A DNA stretch of 64,000 nt from Halomonas sp. Bachu 37 (GCF_039691755.1 NZ_CP137552.1:1984001-2048000), one strand, 5' to 3'. Shown: positions 51,207-60,598, counted from the stretch's first letter. Program-made: numbers and translations. Notes: generated by a model not told the origin, from the sequence alone.

Positions 51207-53222
51207 TTAGCCGGCCGATGTCGAATATCCTTCGCGTCGGCTGGCCAGCCAGTTCCCGCCGATGGCCAACAGCATTACGGCCACACCCGCCACCTCGGCG
51301 ATCACGTTGGGATAGAACACCGTGACTATCGCCGCCGTAATGGCCAGGCGCGGCAACCACGCCATGCGCGTGAAAAGATATCCTTCCAGCGCGGCGGCAA
51401 AGGCGCACAGCGCCAGTATCGCGATCACCCCGTTCCACAGCACCACCGGCAGCGGCCCGCCGACGATGATCTCGGGATTGAACACCATGAACAGCGGAAT
51501 CAGATAGAGCCCTTTGGCGAACTTCCATGCCTGGAAGCCCGTTTCCATCGGCTTGCTGCCGGCGATAGCCGCCCCGGCAAAACCGGCCAGGGCGATGGGC
51601 GGCGTCACGTTGGAATCCTGGGAGTACCAGAACACGACCAGGTGTGCGATCAGCAGCGGCACGCCGAATTCCGCGGTCAAGGCGGGCCCGACCAGCACAA
51701 TCAAGACGATATAGCTCGCCGTGACCGGCAACCCCATGCCCAGTATCAGGCTGGCCAGCAGTACCATCACCAGCGCCAGCACCAGGTTGCCGCCGGAGAA
51801 CGCCATCATCATCGAGGAGAACTTCAGCCCCAACCCGGTCAGCCCGACCACACCAACGATGATCCCCGCCACGGCACATGCCATGGAAACCGCCACCGCG
51901 TTGCGCGCGCCCAGCTCCAGGCCTTCGATTAGCTTGGCCAGCCCGGCGCCGGCCACCTGCTTGATACTGTCGAAGGTAACGCTCTGGCCTTGCGATGGGG
52001 CAATGAAGAGAAACCAGATGGCATAACGCAACACCGCCACCGCCACCATCGTCACCACGGCGATGAACCCGACGCGCATCGGCGACAGGTTCATCGCCAG
52101 CAACCATACCAGCACGGCGAGGGGCAGCAGAAAGTGCCAGCCGTCGCGCATCACCTGACGCATCTGGGGCAGCTCGCTCTTGGTCATGCCCTGCATGCCT
52201 TGTTTGAGGGCGATGATATGCACGAACAGGTAGACCGTGGCGAAGTACATGATCGCCGGCAGGATGCTGACCTTGACCACATCCAGGTAGGGTGTATTGG
52301 TGTACTCGGCAATCAGGAAAGCGCCGGCCCCCATCAATGGCGGCATGATCTGCCCCCCGGTGGAAGCGGCGGCCTCGATGCCTCCGGCCTGGTGCGACTT
52401 GTAGCCCAACCGTTTCATCAAGGGAATGGTGAAGGCGCCAGTGGTGACCACGTTGGCGATCGCGCTGCCGGAAATGGAGCCCATCCCGGCGGAAGCCAGC
52501 ACCGCCGCCTTGGCCGGCCCGCCGCGCTGGCGGCCGGTAGCGGCGTAGGCCATGTCGATGAAGAACTTGCCGGCGCCGGTACTTTCCAGAAACGCACCGA
52601 ACAATACGAATATGAAGATATAGGTCGCCGCCACACCGAGCGGCAGGCCGAAGATTCCCTCCTGGCCCAGGTAGAGCTGGCCAGCGACGCGTTCCAGCCC
52701 GTAACCGCGGTGCTCCATGATGCCTGGCAGCCACTGCCCCAGCCACGGCAGCTCGCCGCGAGGACCGGCAAAAGCGTAGACGATGGCTAGCACGCCGATA
52801 ATGGTCATGCCGAAGCCCACGGCCCGACGGCTGGCCTCGAGCACCGTCACCGTGGCGATACAGGAGACGAGGATGTCGGTGCTGTTCCAGAAGCCGGCAC
52901 GATTGATGATCTCGTCGAGGAAGAACACCAGGTAACCGCCGGTGATCATGGCGCCAGCGAAGAAGACCAGATCGATCATCCAGCCGAGGAGACCCCGCTT
53001 GCGGTTAGGTCCGAACACGGGAAACATCAATATGGCCAGCATCATCACCAGCGCCAGGTGGATGCTGCGCTGATAAAACAGCCCCAGCGGCTGGATACCC
53101 GCCGAATAAAGCTGAAACAGCGACAGTCCCACCGCGACGATGGTGATCAGCCGCAGCACCACGCCCGGCTGAATCGCATTGCCGCCCGGCATCGTCACCG
53201 GGGGTTGTGTGGATTCACTCAT
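51207..53222 (-). CDS. TAXI-type TRAP transporter, fused 4TM/12TM permease
   Basis: The 671-residue product joins a small DctQ-like region (about residues 25-150) to a DctM-like large permease. About 16 or more hydrophobic segments are visible. Family motifs include GSISGSAIANVVTTGAFTIPLMKRLGY, EAAASTGGQIMPPLMGAGAFLIAEYTNTPY and LILGMGLPVTASYIVLIVL. It would take up an organic acid using a Na+ or H+ gradient with the binding protein at 53842-54801. The substrate is unknown; glutamate, C4 or C5 dicarboxylates are possible. Confidence 0.93.
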   Translation of the reverse strand: MSESTQPPVTMPGGNAIQPGVVLRLITIVAVGLSLFQLYSAGIQPLGLFYQRSIHLALVMMLAILMFPVFGPNRKRGLLGWMIDLVFFAGAMITGGYLVFFLDEIINRAGFWNSTDILVSCIATVTVLEASRRAVGFGMTIIGVLAIVYAFAGPRGELPWLGQWLPGIMEHRGYGLERVAGQLYLGQEGIFGLPLGVAATYIFIFVLFGAFLESTGAGKFFIDMAYAATGRQRGGPAKAAVLASAGMGSISGSAIANVVTTGAFTIPLMKRLGYKSHQAGGIEAAASTGGQIMPPLMGAGAFLIAEYTNTPYLDVVKVSILPAIMYFATVYLFVHIIALKQGMQGMTKSELPQMRQVMRDGWHFLLPLAVLVWLLAMNLSPMRVGFIAVVTMVAVAVLRYAIWFLFIAPSQGQSVTFDSIKQVAGAGLAKLIEGLELGARNAVAVSMACAVAGIIVGVVGLTGLGLKFSSMMMAFSGGNLVLALVMVLLASLILGMGLPVTASYIVLIVLVGPALTAEFGVPLLIAHLVVFWYSQDSNVTPPIALAGFAGAAIAGSKPMETGFQAWKFAKGLYLIPLFMVFNPEIIVGGPLPVVLWNGVIAILALCAFAAALEGYLFTRMAWLPRLAITAAIVTVFYPNVIAEVAGVAVMLLAIGGNWLASRREGYSTSAG

Positions 53223-53232
53223 GAAGTCCTCG

Positions 53233-53784
53233 TCAGACGTTATCCGGCTTGATTAACTGTAAGGTGACCCGCTGCCCCGCCGCTTCCGCGCTGAGGCTAT
53301 GGACGCGAGAAGTGCCGTCTTCTTGCCATAGCAGGCGATGATCGACCTCTTTCGAGCCGACGCGCAGTACGTAGCGATTGCCCGGCACAGGCTCATCGAT
53401 ATGCTCGATCCAGTACCCGCCCCGGCCATCGGAGAGCTGCTCGCCGCGACCGTAGATATGTCCCAGCCCGGCGGCAAAATCCGGTTGATGGCTGCGCTCC
53501 AGTACCATGTCACCGGCCACGTTGCGGTAGCAATCATGCACCGGAAACCCCTTTACCGAGTGGTTCCACCCCACGCACCAGCGCGCACCCGGGGGCATGG
53601 CCAGTGCAACAAGGCGCTCGCCGTGCTCGTCGGTCACCACGAGATGGGATGCCGTGAATGGCTGTTCGAATGATGTCTCGGCGTGCAGCGGTACGCCGGT
53701 AATAATCGACACTGCCAGAACAACCAGGGCGAGCACCACGGCTCGCCCTGGCAAGGGTCGACTATGAAAAGACCGCCAGTGCAT
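53233..53784 (-). CDS. DUF1850 protein linked to the TRAP transporter
   Basis: The 183-residue product has an N-terminal signal or anchor (ALVVLAVSIITGVPLHAET) and a beta-rich region with a WNHSVKGFPVHDCYR motif and LERSHQPDFAAGLGHI. This matches the DUF1850 family, whose genes usually neighbour TAXI-type TRAP genes. The function is unknown; a role in folding or gating of the transporter is an inference from context. It begins 57 bases after the binding-protein gene and ends 10 bases before the permease start. Confidence 0.8.
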   Translation of the reverse strand: MHWRSFHSRPLPGRAVVLALVVLAVSIITGVPLHAETSFEQPFTASHLVVTDEHGERLVALAMPPGARWCVGWNHSVKGFPVHDCYRNVAGDMVLERSHQPDFAAGLGHIYGRGEQLSDGRGGYWIEHIDEPVPGNRYVLRVGSKEVDHRLLWQEDGTSRVHSLSAEAAGQRVTLQLIKPDNV

Positions 53785-53841
53785 TCACTGACTCCTTGGT
53801 TACCGAGCTGGATACACTAGCTCATCACTTCCGTTTACCCT

Positions 53842-54801
53842 TCAGGGCTGCAGACGATCGGGAATATCGGCATCGATCTCTTCGAAGTAGCGCAGGGCGC
53901 CGGGATGCAGCGGTATCGGAGTGGACTCCATGGTGAATTCGACGGTGGTGTCGTTGGCGGCCGGATGCACGGCAATCAATTCATCGGTATTTTCGAACAA
54001 CAGCTTGGTGAGCTGATAAGCCAGTTCCTCATCCATGTCCGAGTTGACCACCAGCACATTGGGAATACCGATCGTCTGCACCGCCTCGTCCATGCCGTCG
54101 TACATGCCGGCAGCCAGTTCATACCTGGCGAATACCGGCTCGTCTTCACGAGCATTGGCGATCTCTTCGTCGGAGAAACCGATCAGGCGAATATCCCGAG
54201 TCGCCGCCAGGTTGAGGATCGAGCTGGTGGGAGGACCGACACTCCAGAAACCGGCGTCGATATCGCCATCGCGAATGGCATCGGCGGTTTCGTTGAAGTT
54301 GAGCCGCTGGGAAGTGAAGTCTTCGTAGCTTATGCCGTTAGATTCCAGCAGGGCGCGGGCGTTGAGCTCGGTGCCGCTACCCGGCGCGCCCACGGAAACG
54401 CGCTTGCCCTCGAGGTCGGCAAGTGACTCGATATCCGACTCGGCCAGGGTGACCAGCTGCACCGCATTCGGGTAGACCGACGCCAGCGCCCGGGCATTCT
54501 CGATCTGGCGCTCCTCGAAGTCGCCCGAGCCGTTGTAGGCTTGGTAGGCGGTGTCCGCCAGCACCAGCGCCAGGTCGGCGTCGCCGCGCATGATCAGGCC
54601 CATGTTCTCCACCGAGGCGCCGGTCACTTCCGCCGTGGCGTCAGCCCCTTCGATATGCTCATTGATCATTTCGGCAAAGCCACCGCCGATGGGATAGTAC
54701 ACGCCGCCGGTACCGCCGGTGGCGATGGAAAGCTGTTGCGCTGAAGCGGGAAGTGCCACGGCCAGCAAGGTTGCCGCCGTTGCGTATTTCAATGCGTTCA
54801 T
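53842..54801 (-). CDS. TAXI family TRAP solute-binding protein
   Basis: The ATG at 54801 (GGAGG before it) gives 319 residues with a clear signal peptide (ATAATLLAVALPASAQQ). The TAXI signature is SIATGGTGGVYYPIGGGFAEMIN. KRVSVGAPGSGTELNARALLE and the DGDIDAGFWSVGPPTSSI region follow, typical of the family. It is the first gene of a three-gene run with DUF1850 and the fused permease. The ligand cannot be told from sequence. Confidence 0.95.
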   Translation of the reverse strand: MNALKYATAATLLAVALPASAQQLSIATGGTGGVYYPIGGGFAEMINEHIEGADATAEVTGASVENMGLIMRGDADLALVLADTAYQAYNGSGDFEERQIENARALASVYPNAVQLVTLAESDIESLADLEGKRVSVGAPGSGTELNARALLESNGISYEDFTSQRLNFNETADAIRDGDIDAGFWSVGPPTSSILNLAATRDIRLIGFSDEEIANAREDEPVFARYELAAGMYDGMDEAVQTIGIPNVLVVNSDMDEELAYQLTKLLFENTDELIAVHPAANDTTVEFTMESTPIPLHPGALRYFEEIDADIPDRLQP

Positions 54802-54958
54802 GTGTTCCTCCGTCCTGCTTGGACTTATTGATATCAATGACGAAAAGGAGAGATGTCGCCACGCCACCGGGTATGGCCGCGTGATTTAAAAATTAGCACG
54901 CCTTGCGCGTTGGAAGCTACCGAGAGGGCAATCCGACCTTGCCAACGCCCGGCATGGA

Positions 54959-54988
54959 GCGACAACAAGACGGCAAACGCTCTATGAT
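54959..54988 (+). promoter_or_regulatory. possible promoter of the leader ORF and TSUP permease
   Basis: GCGACA (54959-54964) and TATGAT (54983-54988) are spaced by 18 bases and lie about 35 bases before the leader ORF. The -10 is good (5 of 6) and the -35 moderate (4 of 6). Confidence 0.4.
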
Positions 54989-55023
54989 TAGCGCTCACCG
55001 AATTACACAGCCCAGGAGAGGCC

Positions 55024-55080
55024 ATGTATTTGCGGAAAAGGTATTTGTGGAAAAGGCATTTGCGGAAAAACGACTTATGA
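55024..55080 (+). CDS. 18-residue basic leader peptide coupled to the TSUP permease
   Basis: ATG at 55024 has AGGAG five bases upstream and opens an 18-codon frame, MYLRKRYLWKRHLRKNDL, whose TGA overlaps the next start codon (ATGA at 55077-55080). The peptide is built from a five-residue repeat encoded by three 15-base tandem repeats. The codons TTG, AGG, AAA and TTA are unusual for the GC-rich surroundings. The permease itself has only a weak ribosome binding site, so coupling through this leader is likely. Whether the peptide has its own role is unknown. Confidence 0.45.
   Translation: MYLRKRYLWKRHLRKNDL
55026..55070 (+). repeat. three 15-bp tandem repeats
   Basis: gtatttgcggaaaag occurs three times in a row with one or two substitutions (55026-55040, 55041-55055, 55056-55070), immediately before the permease start codon. 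The copies keep both the leader frame and the permease frame open. Confidence 0.9.
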
Positions 55081-55823
55081 CGGCATTGGAAGCGTTTGCC
55101 CTGGTGGGGTTCGGTATCGTCGCGGGTTTCATCAACGTTCTTTCCGCCGGCGGCTCGATGCTGACTCTGCCGCTGCTGATGTTCCTCGGCCTGCCCACCC
55201 AGGTGGCCAACGGCACCAACCGCGTCGCCATCGTGCTGCAGAGTGTTTCGGCGGTTGCCAATTTCCTGCGTGCCGGCGCGTCGTACATCGGCTTGAGTCT
55301 GCGTCTTTCGATTCCTGCCGTGATCGGCTCTTTGGTCGGGGCGTGGCTTGCCATGCAGGTCAGCGACGCCCTGTTCGAGGCGATCCTGATCGCGGTGATG
55401 GCGGGGTCGGCGGTGATGATGCTGCTGCCCCAGCCGACACTCGACACCCGCCCGCTTACCCCGGAGCGGCTGACCCTGCCGATTTACGCGGCAATGTTCC
55501 TGATCGGCCTCTACGGCGGTTTCATTCAGGTCGGCGTGGGCCTGCTGTTCATCGTCGTGCTGCACCGTATGCTCAAGATCGATCTGGCTCAGGTGAACGT
55601 ATTCAAGGTGTTCATCATCCTGATCTACTGCCTGCCGGCCCTGGCGCTGTTCATGTGGTTCGACCAGATACGCTGGAATTACGGCCTGCTGCTGGCGCTG
55701 GGCAGCATGACCGGGGCGTGGCTGGCGGTGAAGGTGAACATGAGCCCGCGTGGGGCAATATGGATCAAGCGCTTTACCCTCGCCGTCATCGTTGCGATCC
55801 TGCTGCGTCTGCTGTTGGGCTAG
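55077..55823 (+). CDS. TSUP (TauE/SafE) family membrane permease
   Basis: The 248-residue product has about seven or eight transmembrane segments. Family features are ALVGFGIVAGFINVLSAGGSMLTLPLLMFLG in the first helix pair, VANGTNRVAIVLQSVSAV, and the repeat-half GLYGGFIQVGVGLLFIVVLH. Members export or import sulfonates, sulfite or small organic acids; the substrate here is not known. I start at 55077 because upstream in-frame codons cover the tandem repeat and lack a ribosome binding site. It is convergent with lhgO. Confidence 0.85.
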   Translation: MTALEAFALVGFGIVAGFINVLSAGGSMLTLPLLMFLGLPTQVANGTNRVAIVLQSVSAVANFLRAGASYIGLSLRLSIPAVIGSLVGAWLAMQVSDALFEAILIAVMAGSAVMMLLPQPTLDTRPLTPERLTLPIYAAMFLIGLYGGFIQVGVGLLFIVVLHRMLKIDLAQVNVFKVFIILIYCLPALALFMWFDQIRWNYGLLLALGSMTGAWLAVKVNMSPRGAIWIKRFTLAVIVAILLRLLLG

Positions 55824-55870
55824 ACAATTTATGTTCAGCTAGCAAGTTGCTCGGTTAGACCCTAGCTCGG

Positions 55871-57067
55871 CTAGGCCTCGACCAGAGCCTTCACCTGCTC
55901 GACGATATGCGCGCCAATGGGCAGTGCCGAGGTGGCCGCTGGCGACGGCGCATTGCCCACGTTCACGCTGCGCCGGGTGTTGACGAAGAGGAAATCATCG
56001 ACCAGCTTGCCGTCCCAGGAAACCGCCTGGGCGCGCACTCCCGCCGGGTAAGGCGTCAAGTCACTCTCGTTCAGGCTGGGGCAGTATTTCTGCACCAGCG
56101 CCAGGTAGCCGCGCTTGTAAAAGGAGTTCTTCATCTCCGTGAGCCCCGGCTTCAAGTGCTTGCCCAGCACCTTCAAGATGCCGGGATGGCTGAGCATCTG
56201 GCCCATGTCGCGCAGCGATACATCCTGTTTCCGATAGCCTTCACGCTTCAATGCCAGCACCGCATTCGGCCCCACGGTGACCGACCCGTCGATCATGCGG
56301 GTCAAATGAACGCCCAGAAAGGGCATGGCAGGGTCGGGGATGGGATAGATCAGATGGTTCACGATCCGGTCGTGCCGCTCGGAAAGCCGGTAGTACTCGC
56401 CGCGAAACGGACAAATGGTGAAGCCCGGGTCCTTGCCCAGCAGGCGGATCACGCGGTCGGCCATGAGTCCCGAGCAGGAAACCAGATAGCGGCTGGTGAA
56501 GGTATCGTCCGAAGTGGTGACGACCAGCTCCTCGCGGCGCTCCTCCAGCGCGGTGACTTCGGCACCATAGCGAATCTCGCCGCCCAGACGGGTAAACTCC
56601 GCCGCCATGGCGCGGGTGACCGCGGCGTAGTCGACGATCCCGCTGGAGGGCACGAAGATTCCCGCCACGCCGGTGATGTTGGGTTCGCGCTCGCGCAGCT
56701 CGCCGGCCTCCAGCCACTGCCGCTCCAGCCCGTTGGTCGCGGTGCGCTCCCACAGCGCCTCCATGCGCTGCCTTTCAAGCGCGCTGGTCGCCACCAGCAG
56801 CTTGCCGCAGATGTCGTAGTCGACGTTGTGCCGCTCGCAGAATTCACGTGTCGCGCGGTTACCTTCCAGGCAGAACCTGGCTTTCAGGCTCCCCGGGGTG
56901 TAGTACACCCCGGCATGAATGACACCGCTGTTGTGACCGGTCTGGTGCCGGGCGGGACCGCTCTCCTTCTCGACAACCAGCAGGCGCTTGTCGGGATAAG
57001 CCTGTTGCAGCTGCATCGCCGTCGACATGCCGAGGATGCCGCCGCCAATAATGATGAAATCCCACAT
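55871..57067 (-). CDS. lhgO: L-2-hydroxyglutarate oxidase/dehydrogenase LhgO
   Basis: LhgO oxidises L-2-hydroxyglutarate to 2-oxoglutarate with FAD, giving electrons to the respiratory quinone pool in E. coli. The 398-residue product has the FAD-binding start DFIIIGGGILGMSTAMQL, then the HQTGHNSGVIHAGVYYTPGSLKARFC block and FRGEYYRL. The C-terminal part is NVGNAPSPAATSALPIGAHI. The ATG at 57067 is used; a TTG precedes it. It is divergent from a GntR/FCD regulator. In E. coli lhgO follows csiD, which is not found here. Confidence 0.93.
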   Translation of the reverse strand: MWDFIIIGGGILGMSTAMQLQQAYPDKRLLVVEKESGPARHQTGHNSGVIHAGVYYTPGSLKARFCLEGNRATREFCERHNVDYDICGKLLVATSALERQRMEALWERTATNGLERQWLEAGELREREPNITGVAGIFVPSSGIVDYAAVTRAMAAEFTRLGGEIRYGAEVTALEERREELVVTTSDDTFTSRYLVSCSGLMADRVIRLLGKDPGFTICPFRGEYYRLSERHDRIVNHLIYPIPDPAMPFLGVHLTRMIDGSVTVGPNAVLALKREGYRKQDVSLRDMGQMLSHPGILKVLGKHLKPGLTEMKNSFYKRGYLALVQKYCPSLNESDLTPYPAGVRAQAVSWDGKLVDDFLFVNTRRSVNVGNAPSPAATSALPIGAHIVEQVKALVEA

Positions 57068-57159
57068 CAATGTCGTACCTATGCCAAATTGTTACTATTT
57101 ATTGATAATAGCCGCTAATTTCCCATCTTAAATGTTATTCATTCAGGAGCCGCCTTGTT

Positions 57160-57849
57160 ATGGAGACAGATGCGCCGCGTCAGAATCTAGCCATCAGCGC
57201 TTATCGCCAACTCAAGCATGACATCATTCGCGGCCGCTACGCTCCTGAGGAGAAGCTGTTGATGAGCCGCCTGAAAGAGCGCTACGGCGCCAGCACCGGG
57301 CCGCTACGCGAAGCGCTCTCGCAGCTGGTGGCCGACCGGCTGGTGGTCGCCATCAGCCAGCGCGGCTATCGCGTGGCGCCGATGTCGCTGGCGGAGCTCA
57401 ACGACATCTACGATGCCCGCGCCCAGCTCGAGGGGCTGATCCTGCGCCTTGCCATCGAGCGCGGCGACGACGACTGGGAGGCCGCGGTACTGGCCACTGC
57501 ACACCGGCTGGCCAAGGTCACCGACATCAATACCCCCGATGACCTGCTCGACATTTGGGATCGGCGTCACAAGGCATTTCACACGGCCATCGCCAGCGGC
57601 TGCAACTCACCTCACCTGCTGCAGATGCGCAATACCCTGTTCGATCAGGTCGAACGTTATCGCCATCTGTGGCTGCAGGAAACCGTGATGTCGCCCCAGG
57701 CGCTGGAGCGCAAGCGCCAGGAACACGCCGCGCTGGTAGATGTCATCCTGGCTCGGGATACCGCTCAGGCCGCTACCTTGATGCGTGACCACCTGATGAC
57801 GCCGGTGCCGATCATTACCCGTGTACTCGAAGAGCGCGACATAAGCTAA
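57160..57849 (+). CDS. GntR/FCD family regulator (CsiR/GlaR-like)
   Basis: The 229-residue product has an N-terminal winged helix (AYRQLKHDIIRGRYAPEEKLLMSRLKERYGASTGPLREALSQLVADRLV) and a C-terminal FCD ligand domain. The FCD metal residues are visible in WDRRHKAFHTAIASGC and the His of QEHAALVDVI. This is the type of E. coli CsiR (GlaR), which represses glutarate-use genes and responds to glutarate. The gene sits between lhgO and gcdH, so the same role is likely here. Confidence 0.88.
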   Translation: METDAPRQNLAISAYRQLKHDIIRGRYAPEEKLLMSRLKERYGASTGPLREALSQLVADRLVVAISQRGYRVAPMSLAELNDIYDARAQLEGLILRLAIERGDDDWEAAVLATAHRLAKVTDINTPDDLLDIWDRRHKAFHTAIASGCNSPHLLQMRNTLFDQVERYRHLWLQETVMSPQALERKRQEHAALVDVILARDTAQAATLMRDHLMTPVPIITRVLEERDIS

Positions 57850-57880
57850 ATCTGCATTTTAAAAAAATGTAGATATTTTT
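57850..57880 (+). terminator. terminator after the GntR regulator
   Basis: atctgcatttt and aaaatgtagat form an 11-base stem (one G-T pair) with a short loop, directly followed by ATTTTT and beginning at the stop codon of the regulator. Its second half also contains ATGT-N5-TTTT, the half-site reported for E. coli CsiR, so the stretch may be an operator for gcdH as well. Confidence 0.65.
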
Positions 57881-57941
57881 AAACAACGGCGATACATTGA
57901 CCCCATTGTTTGCCACCTGCACCTAATCCGAGGACCAAACC

Positions 57942-59120
57942 ATGACACGTTTCAATTGGGACGACCCGCTGCTGCTGGAACAACAGCTCACCGACGAAGA
58001 GCGCCAGATTCGCGACGCCGCCCATGACTACTGCCAGGAAAACCTGCAGCCGCGAGTATTGACCGCCTTTCGTGAAGAGCGCTTCGACCGCGAGATCATG
58101 AGCGAGATGGGCGAGCTCGGCCTGCTCGGCGCCACCGTTTCCCCCGAGTACGGCGGTGCGGGCGTCAACCACGTCTCCTACGGCCTGATCGCCCGGGAAG
58201 TCGAGCGGGTCGATTCCGGCTATCGTTCGGCTATGAGCGTGCAGTCGTCCTTGGTCATGTATCCCATCGAGGCCTACGGTTCCGAAGAGCAGAAGCACAA
58301 GTACCTGCCCAAGCTTGCCAGCGGAGAAATGGTCGGCTGCTTCGGCTTGACCGAACCGGACCACGGCTCCGACCCCGGTTCGATGGTGACTCGTGCCGAG
58401 AAAGTCGACGGCGGCTACCGCCTGACCGGCGCCAAGATGTGGATCACCAACAGCCCCATCGCCGATATCGCCGTGGTATGGGCGAAATCCGCAGCCCACG
58501 ACAATCAGATCAAGGGCTTCATCGTCGAGCGCGGTACCGAAGGGTTCTCCACGCCCAAGATCGAAGGCAAGGTGTCGCTGCGTGCGTCCATCACCGGTGA
58601 GATCGTGCTGGATAACGCCTTCGTTCCCGAAGAGAACCTGCTGCCCAATGTCGCCGGGCTCAAGGGGCCGTTCGGCTGCTTGAACAAGGCCCGCTACGGC
58701 ATTGCCTGGGGCGTCATGGGTACGGCGGAATTCTGCTGGCACGCCGCACGCCAGTACACCCTCGACCGCAAGCAGTTCGGCCGCCCGCTGGCCGCCAACC
58801 AGTTGATCCAGAAGAAACTGGCCGACATGCAGACCGAGATCACCCTGGGCCTGCAAGCCGCGTTGCAAGTGGGCCGGTTGATGGACAGCGACAACTGGGC
58901 GCCGGAAATGGTCTCGCTGATCAAGCGCAACAACTGCGGCAAGGCCCTGGATATCGCCCGTCAGTCCCGCGACATGCACGGCGGCAACGGTGTGTCCGAC
59001 GAGTACGGCGTGATTCGTCACATGGTCAACCTGGAGTCGGTGAATACCTACGAAGGCACTCACGACGTCCACGCCTTGATCCTGGGCCGTACCCAGACCG
59101 GCATCCAGGCGTTCTTCTGA
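57942..59120 (+). CDS. gcdH: glutaryl-CoA dehydrogenase
   Basis: GcdH oxidatively decarboxylates glutaryl-CoA to crotonyl-CoA. The 392-residue product is an acyl-CoA dehydrogenase with [17 protein letters not shown] and [16 protein letters not shown]. The glutaryl-specific C-terminal motif [16 protein letters not shown] has the catalytic Glu in TYEGTHD. It follows the GntR regulator and precedes a CoA-transferase by 14 bases, forming a glutarate-to-crotonyl-CoA pair. Confidence 0.94.
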   Translation: MTRFNWDDPLLLEQQLTDEERQIRDAAHDYCQENLQPRVLTAFREERFDREIMSEMGELGLLGATVSPEYGGAGVNHVSYGLIAREVERVDSGYRSAMSVQSSLVMYPIEAYGSEEQKHKYLPKLASGEMVGCFGLTEPDHGSDPGSMVTRAEKVDGGYRLTGAKMWITNSPIADIAVVWAKSAAHDNQIKGFIVERGTEGFSTPKIEGKVSLRASITGEIVLDNAFVPEENLLPNVAGLKGPFGCLNKARYGIAWGVMGTAEFCWHAARQYTLDRKQFGRPLAANQLIQKKLADMQTEITLGLQAALQVGRLMDSDNWAPEMVSLIKRNNCGKALDIARQSRDMHGGNGVSDEYGVIRHMVNLESVNTYEGTHDVHALILGRTQTGIQAFF

Positions 59121-59134
59121 GCGGGAGCGAACCG

Positions 59135-60364
59135 ATGAGCGAGCAGCCAGCCGATACCTCACCCCAGCCGCTGGCCGGGGTCAAGGTCCTCGATCTGTCC
59201 CGCGTGCTGGCCGGCCCCTGGTGCGGCCAGCTACTGGCCGACCTGGGAGCGGACGTAATCAAGGTGGAACGCCCCGGCAACGGTGACGACACTCGCCATT
59301 GGGGGCCTCCCTGGCTTGGCGACACCCGCGAGTCGGCCTACTACCTGTGTGCCAACCGCGGCAAGCGCTCGGTCACCGTGGACATGGCCAAGCCGGAAGG
59401 CCAGACCCTGATCAAGCGACTGGCGGCGGAGTCCGATGTGCTGTTGGAGAACTTCAAGGTCGGCGGCCTGGCGAAATACGGCCTCGATTACGCCAGCCTC
59501 AAGCAGGATAACCCGCGGCTGATCTACTGCTCGATCACCGGTTTCGGTCAGGAGAGTCCCTATGCTCACCGCGCCGGTTACGATTTCATGATCCAGGCCA
59601 TGGGCGGCATCATGAGCCTGACCGGCCGCCCCGACTTTGAGCCCGGCGGCGGGCCGGTCAAGAGTGGCGTGGCCTTCACCGACATCTTCACCGGCCTGTA
59701 TGCCGCCAATGCCGTAATGGCCGCGCTCTATGCCCGCGAACGAAGCGGTGAAGGTACGCATATCGACATGGCGTTGATGGACGTCCAGGTAGGAGTTCTC
59801 GCCAACCAGGCCTTGAACTACCTGACATCGGGCAAGGTGCCGCAGCGGCTGGGTAACGCCCATCCCAACATCGTGCCCTACCAGGCGTTCGCCACGGCGG
59901 ATGGTCACATGATCGTGGCCGTGGGCAACGACGAGCAGTTCAAGCGGCTCTGCGCCGTCCTGCGCCTGGACGAGCTAGCCGGGGATGCCCGTTTCGCTAC
60001 CAACGGTGCCCGAGTGGCCCATCGCGACTTGCTGGTAGCGCAACTCGGCGCCGCCCTGGTGCAGCGGACCACCGACCATTGGCTGGCGGCGCTTGAAGCG
60101 GTAGGCGTGCCCAGCGGGCCTATCAACACGCTGGACCGCGTCTTCGACGATCCCCACGTCAAGGCACGCGGTCTCAAGCAGACGCTGGAGCATTCGCAAG
60201 CCGGCCAGGTGGACCTGGTCGCCAACCCGATTCGCTTCAACGGCCAGTCCGCCACGGCTACCACGGCACCGCCCCAGCTGGGCGAGCATACCGACACCGT
60301 ACTCGGCGAGCTCGGTGTGAGCCCGGAAACCCTGGCCCAGCTGCGCCGGGATCGTGTGATCTAG
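59135..60364 (+). CDS. CaiB/BaiF family CoA-transferase, likely succinyl-CoA:glutarate
   Basis: Class III CoA-transferases move CoA between acids via an aspartyl-CoA intermediate. The 409-residue product has the start LAGVKVLDLSRVLAGPWCGQLLADLGADVIKVERPGNGD, the catalytic Asp in HIDMALMDVQVGVLANQAL, and PHVKARGL near the C-terminus. It is placed directly after gcdH, matching the bacterial and mitochondrial glutarate CoA-transferases (SUGCT type), so glutarate activation is the probable role. Confidence 0.88.
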   Translation: MSEQPADTSPQPLAGVKVLDLSRVLAGPWCGQLLADLGADVIKVERPGNGDDTRHWGPPWLGDTRESAYYLCANRGKRSVTVDMAKPEGQTLIKRLAAESDVLLENFKVGGLAKYGLDYASLKQDNPRLIYCSITGFGQESPYAHRAGYDFMIQAMGGIMSLTGRPDFEPGGGPVKSGVAFTDIFTGLYAANAVMAALYARERSGEGTHIDMALMDVQVGVLANQALNYLTSGKVPQRLGNAHPNIVPYQAFATADGHMIVAVGNDEQFKRLCAVLRLDELAGDARFATNGARVAHRDLLVAQLGAALVQRTTDHWLAALEAVGVPSGPINTLDRVFDDPHVKARGLKQTLEHSQAGQVDLVANPIRFNGQSATATTAPPQLGEHTDTVLGELGVSPETLAQLRRDRVI

Positions 60365-60598
60365 GCGTTTTGCTAGCGCCTGCCATTCAATCACCACCCC
60401 CCTGGATCAACGAGGCTGCCATCCGGCGGCCTTGTTGCGTTGTAGCCATTCATTGGCCAGATTCTTTGCGGTAAACGAAATCATCGCGCTGAAACTGACC
60501 GTACCCAGGATTCATTTGTCAGGCGAATTCGACTACCGTCTTGATAGGCCCTCCCGATAGGTCCACCTCCGGTTCCGTTATTACGCAGGAGTGATCCG

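Noticed and set aside
54834..55565. Minus-strand frame of 243 codons opposite the TSUP permease
   Set aside because: Low-complexity Gln/His/Arg composition typical of an antisense shadow; the plus-strand permease has clear membrane helices.
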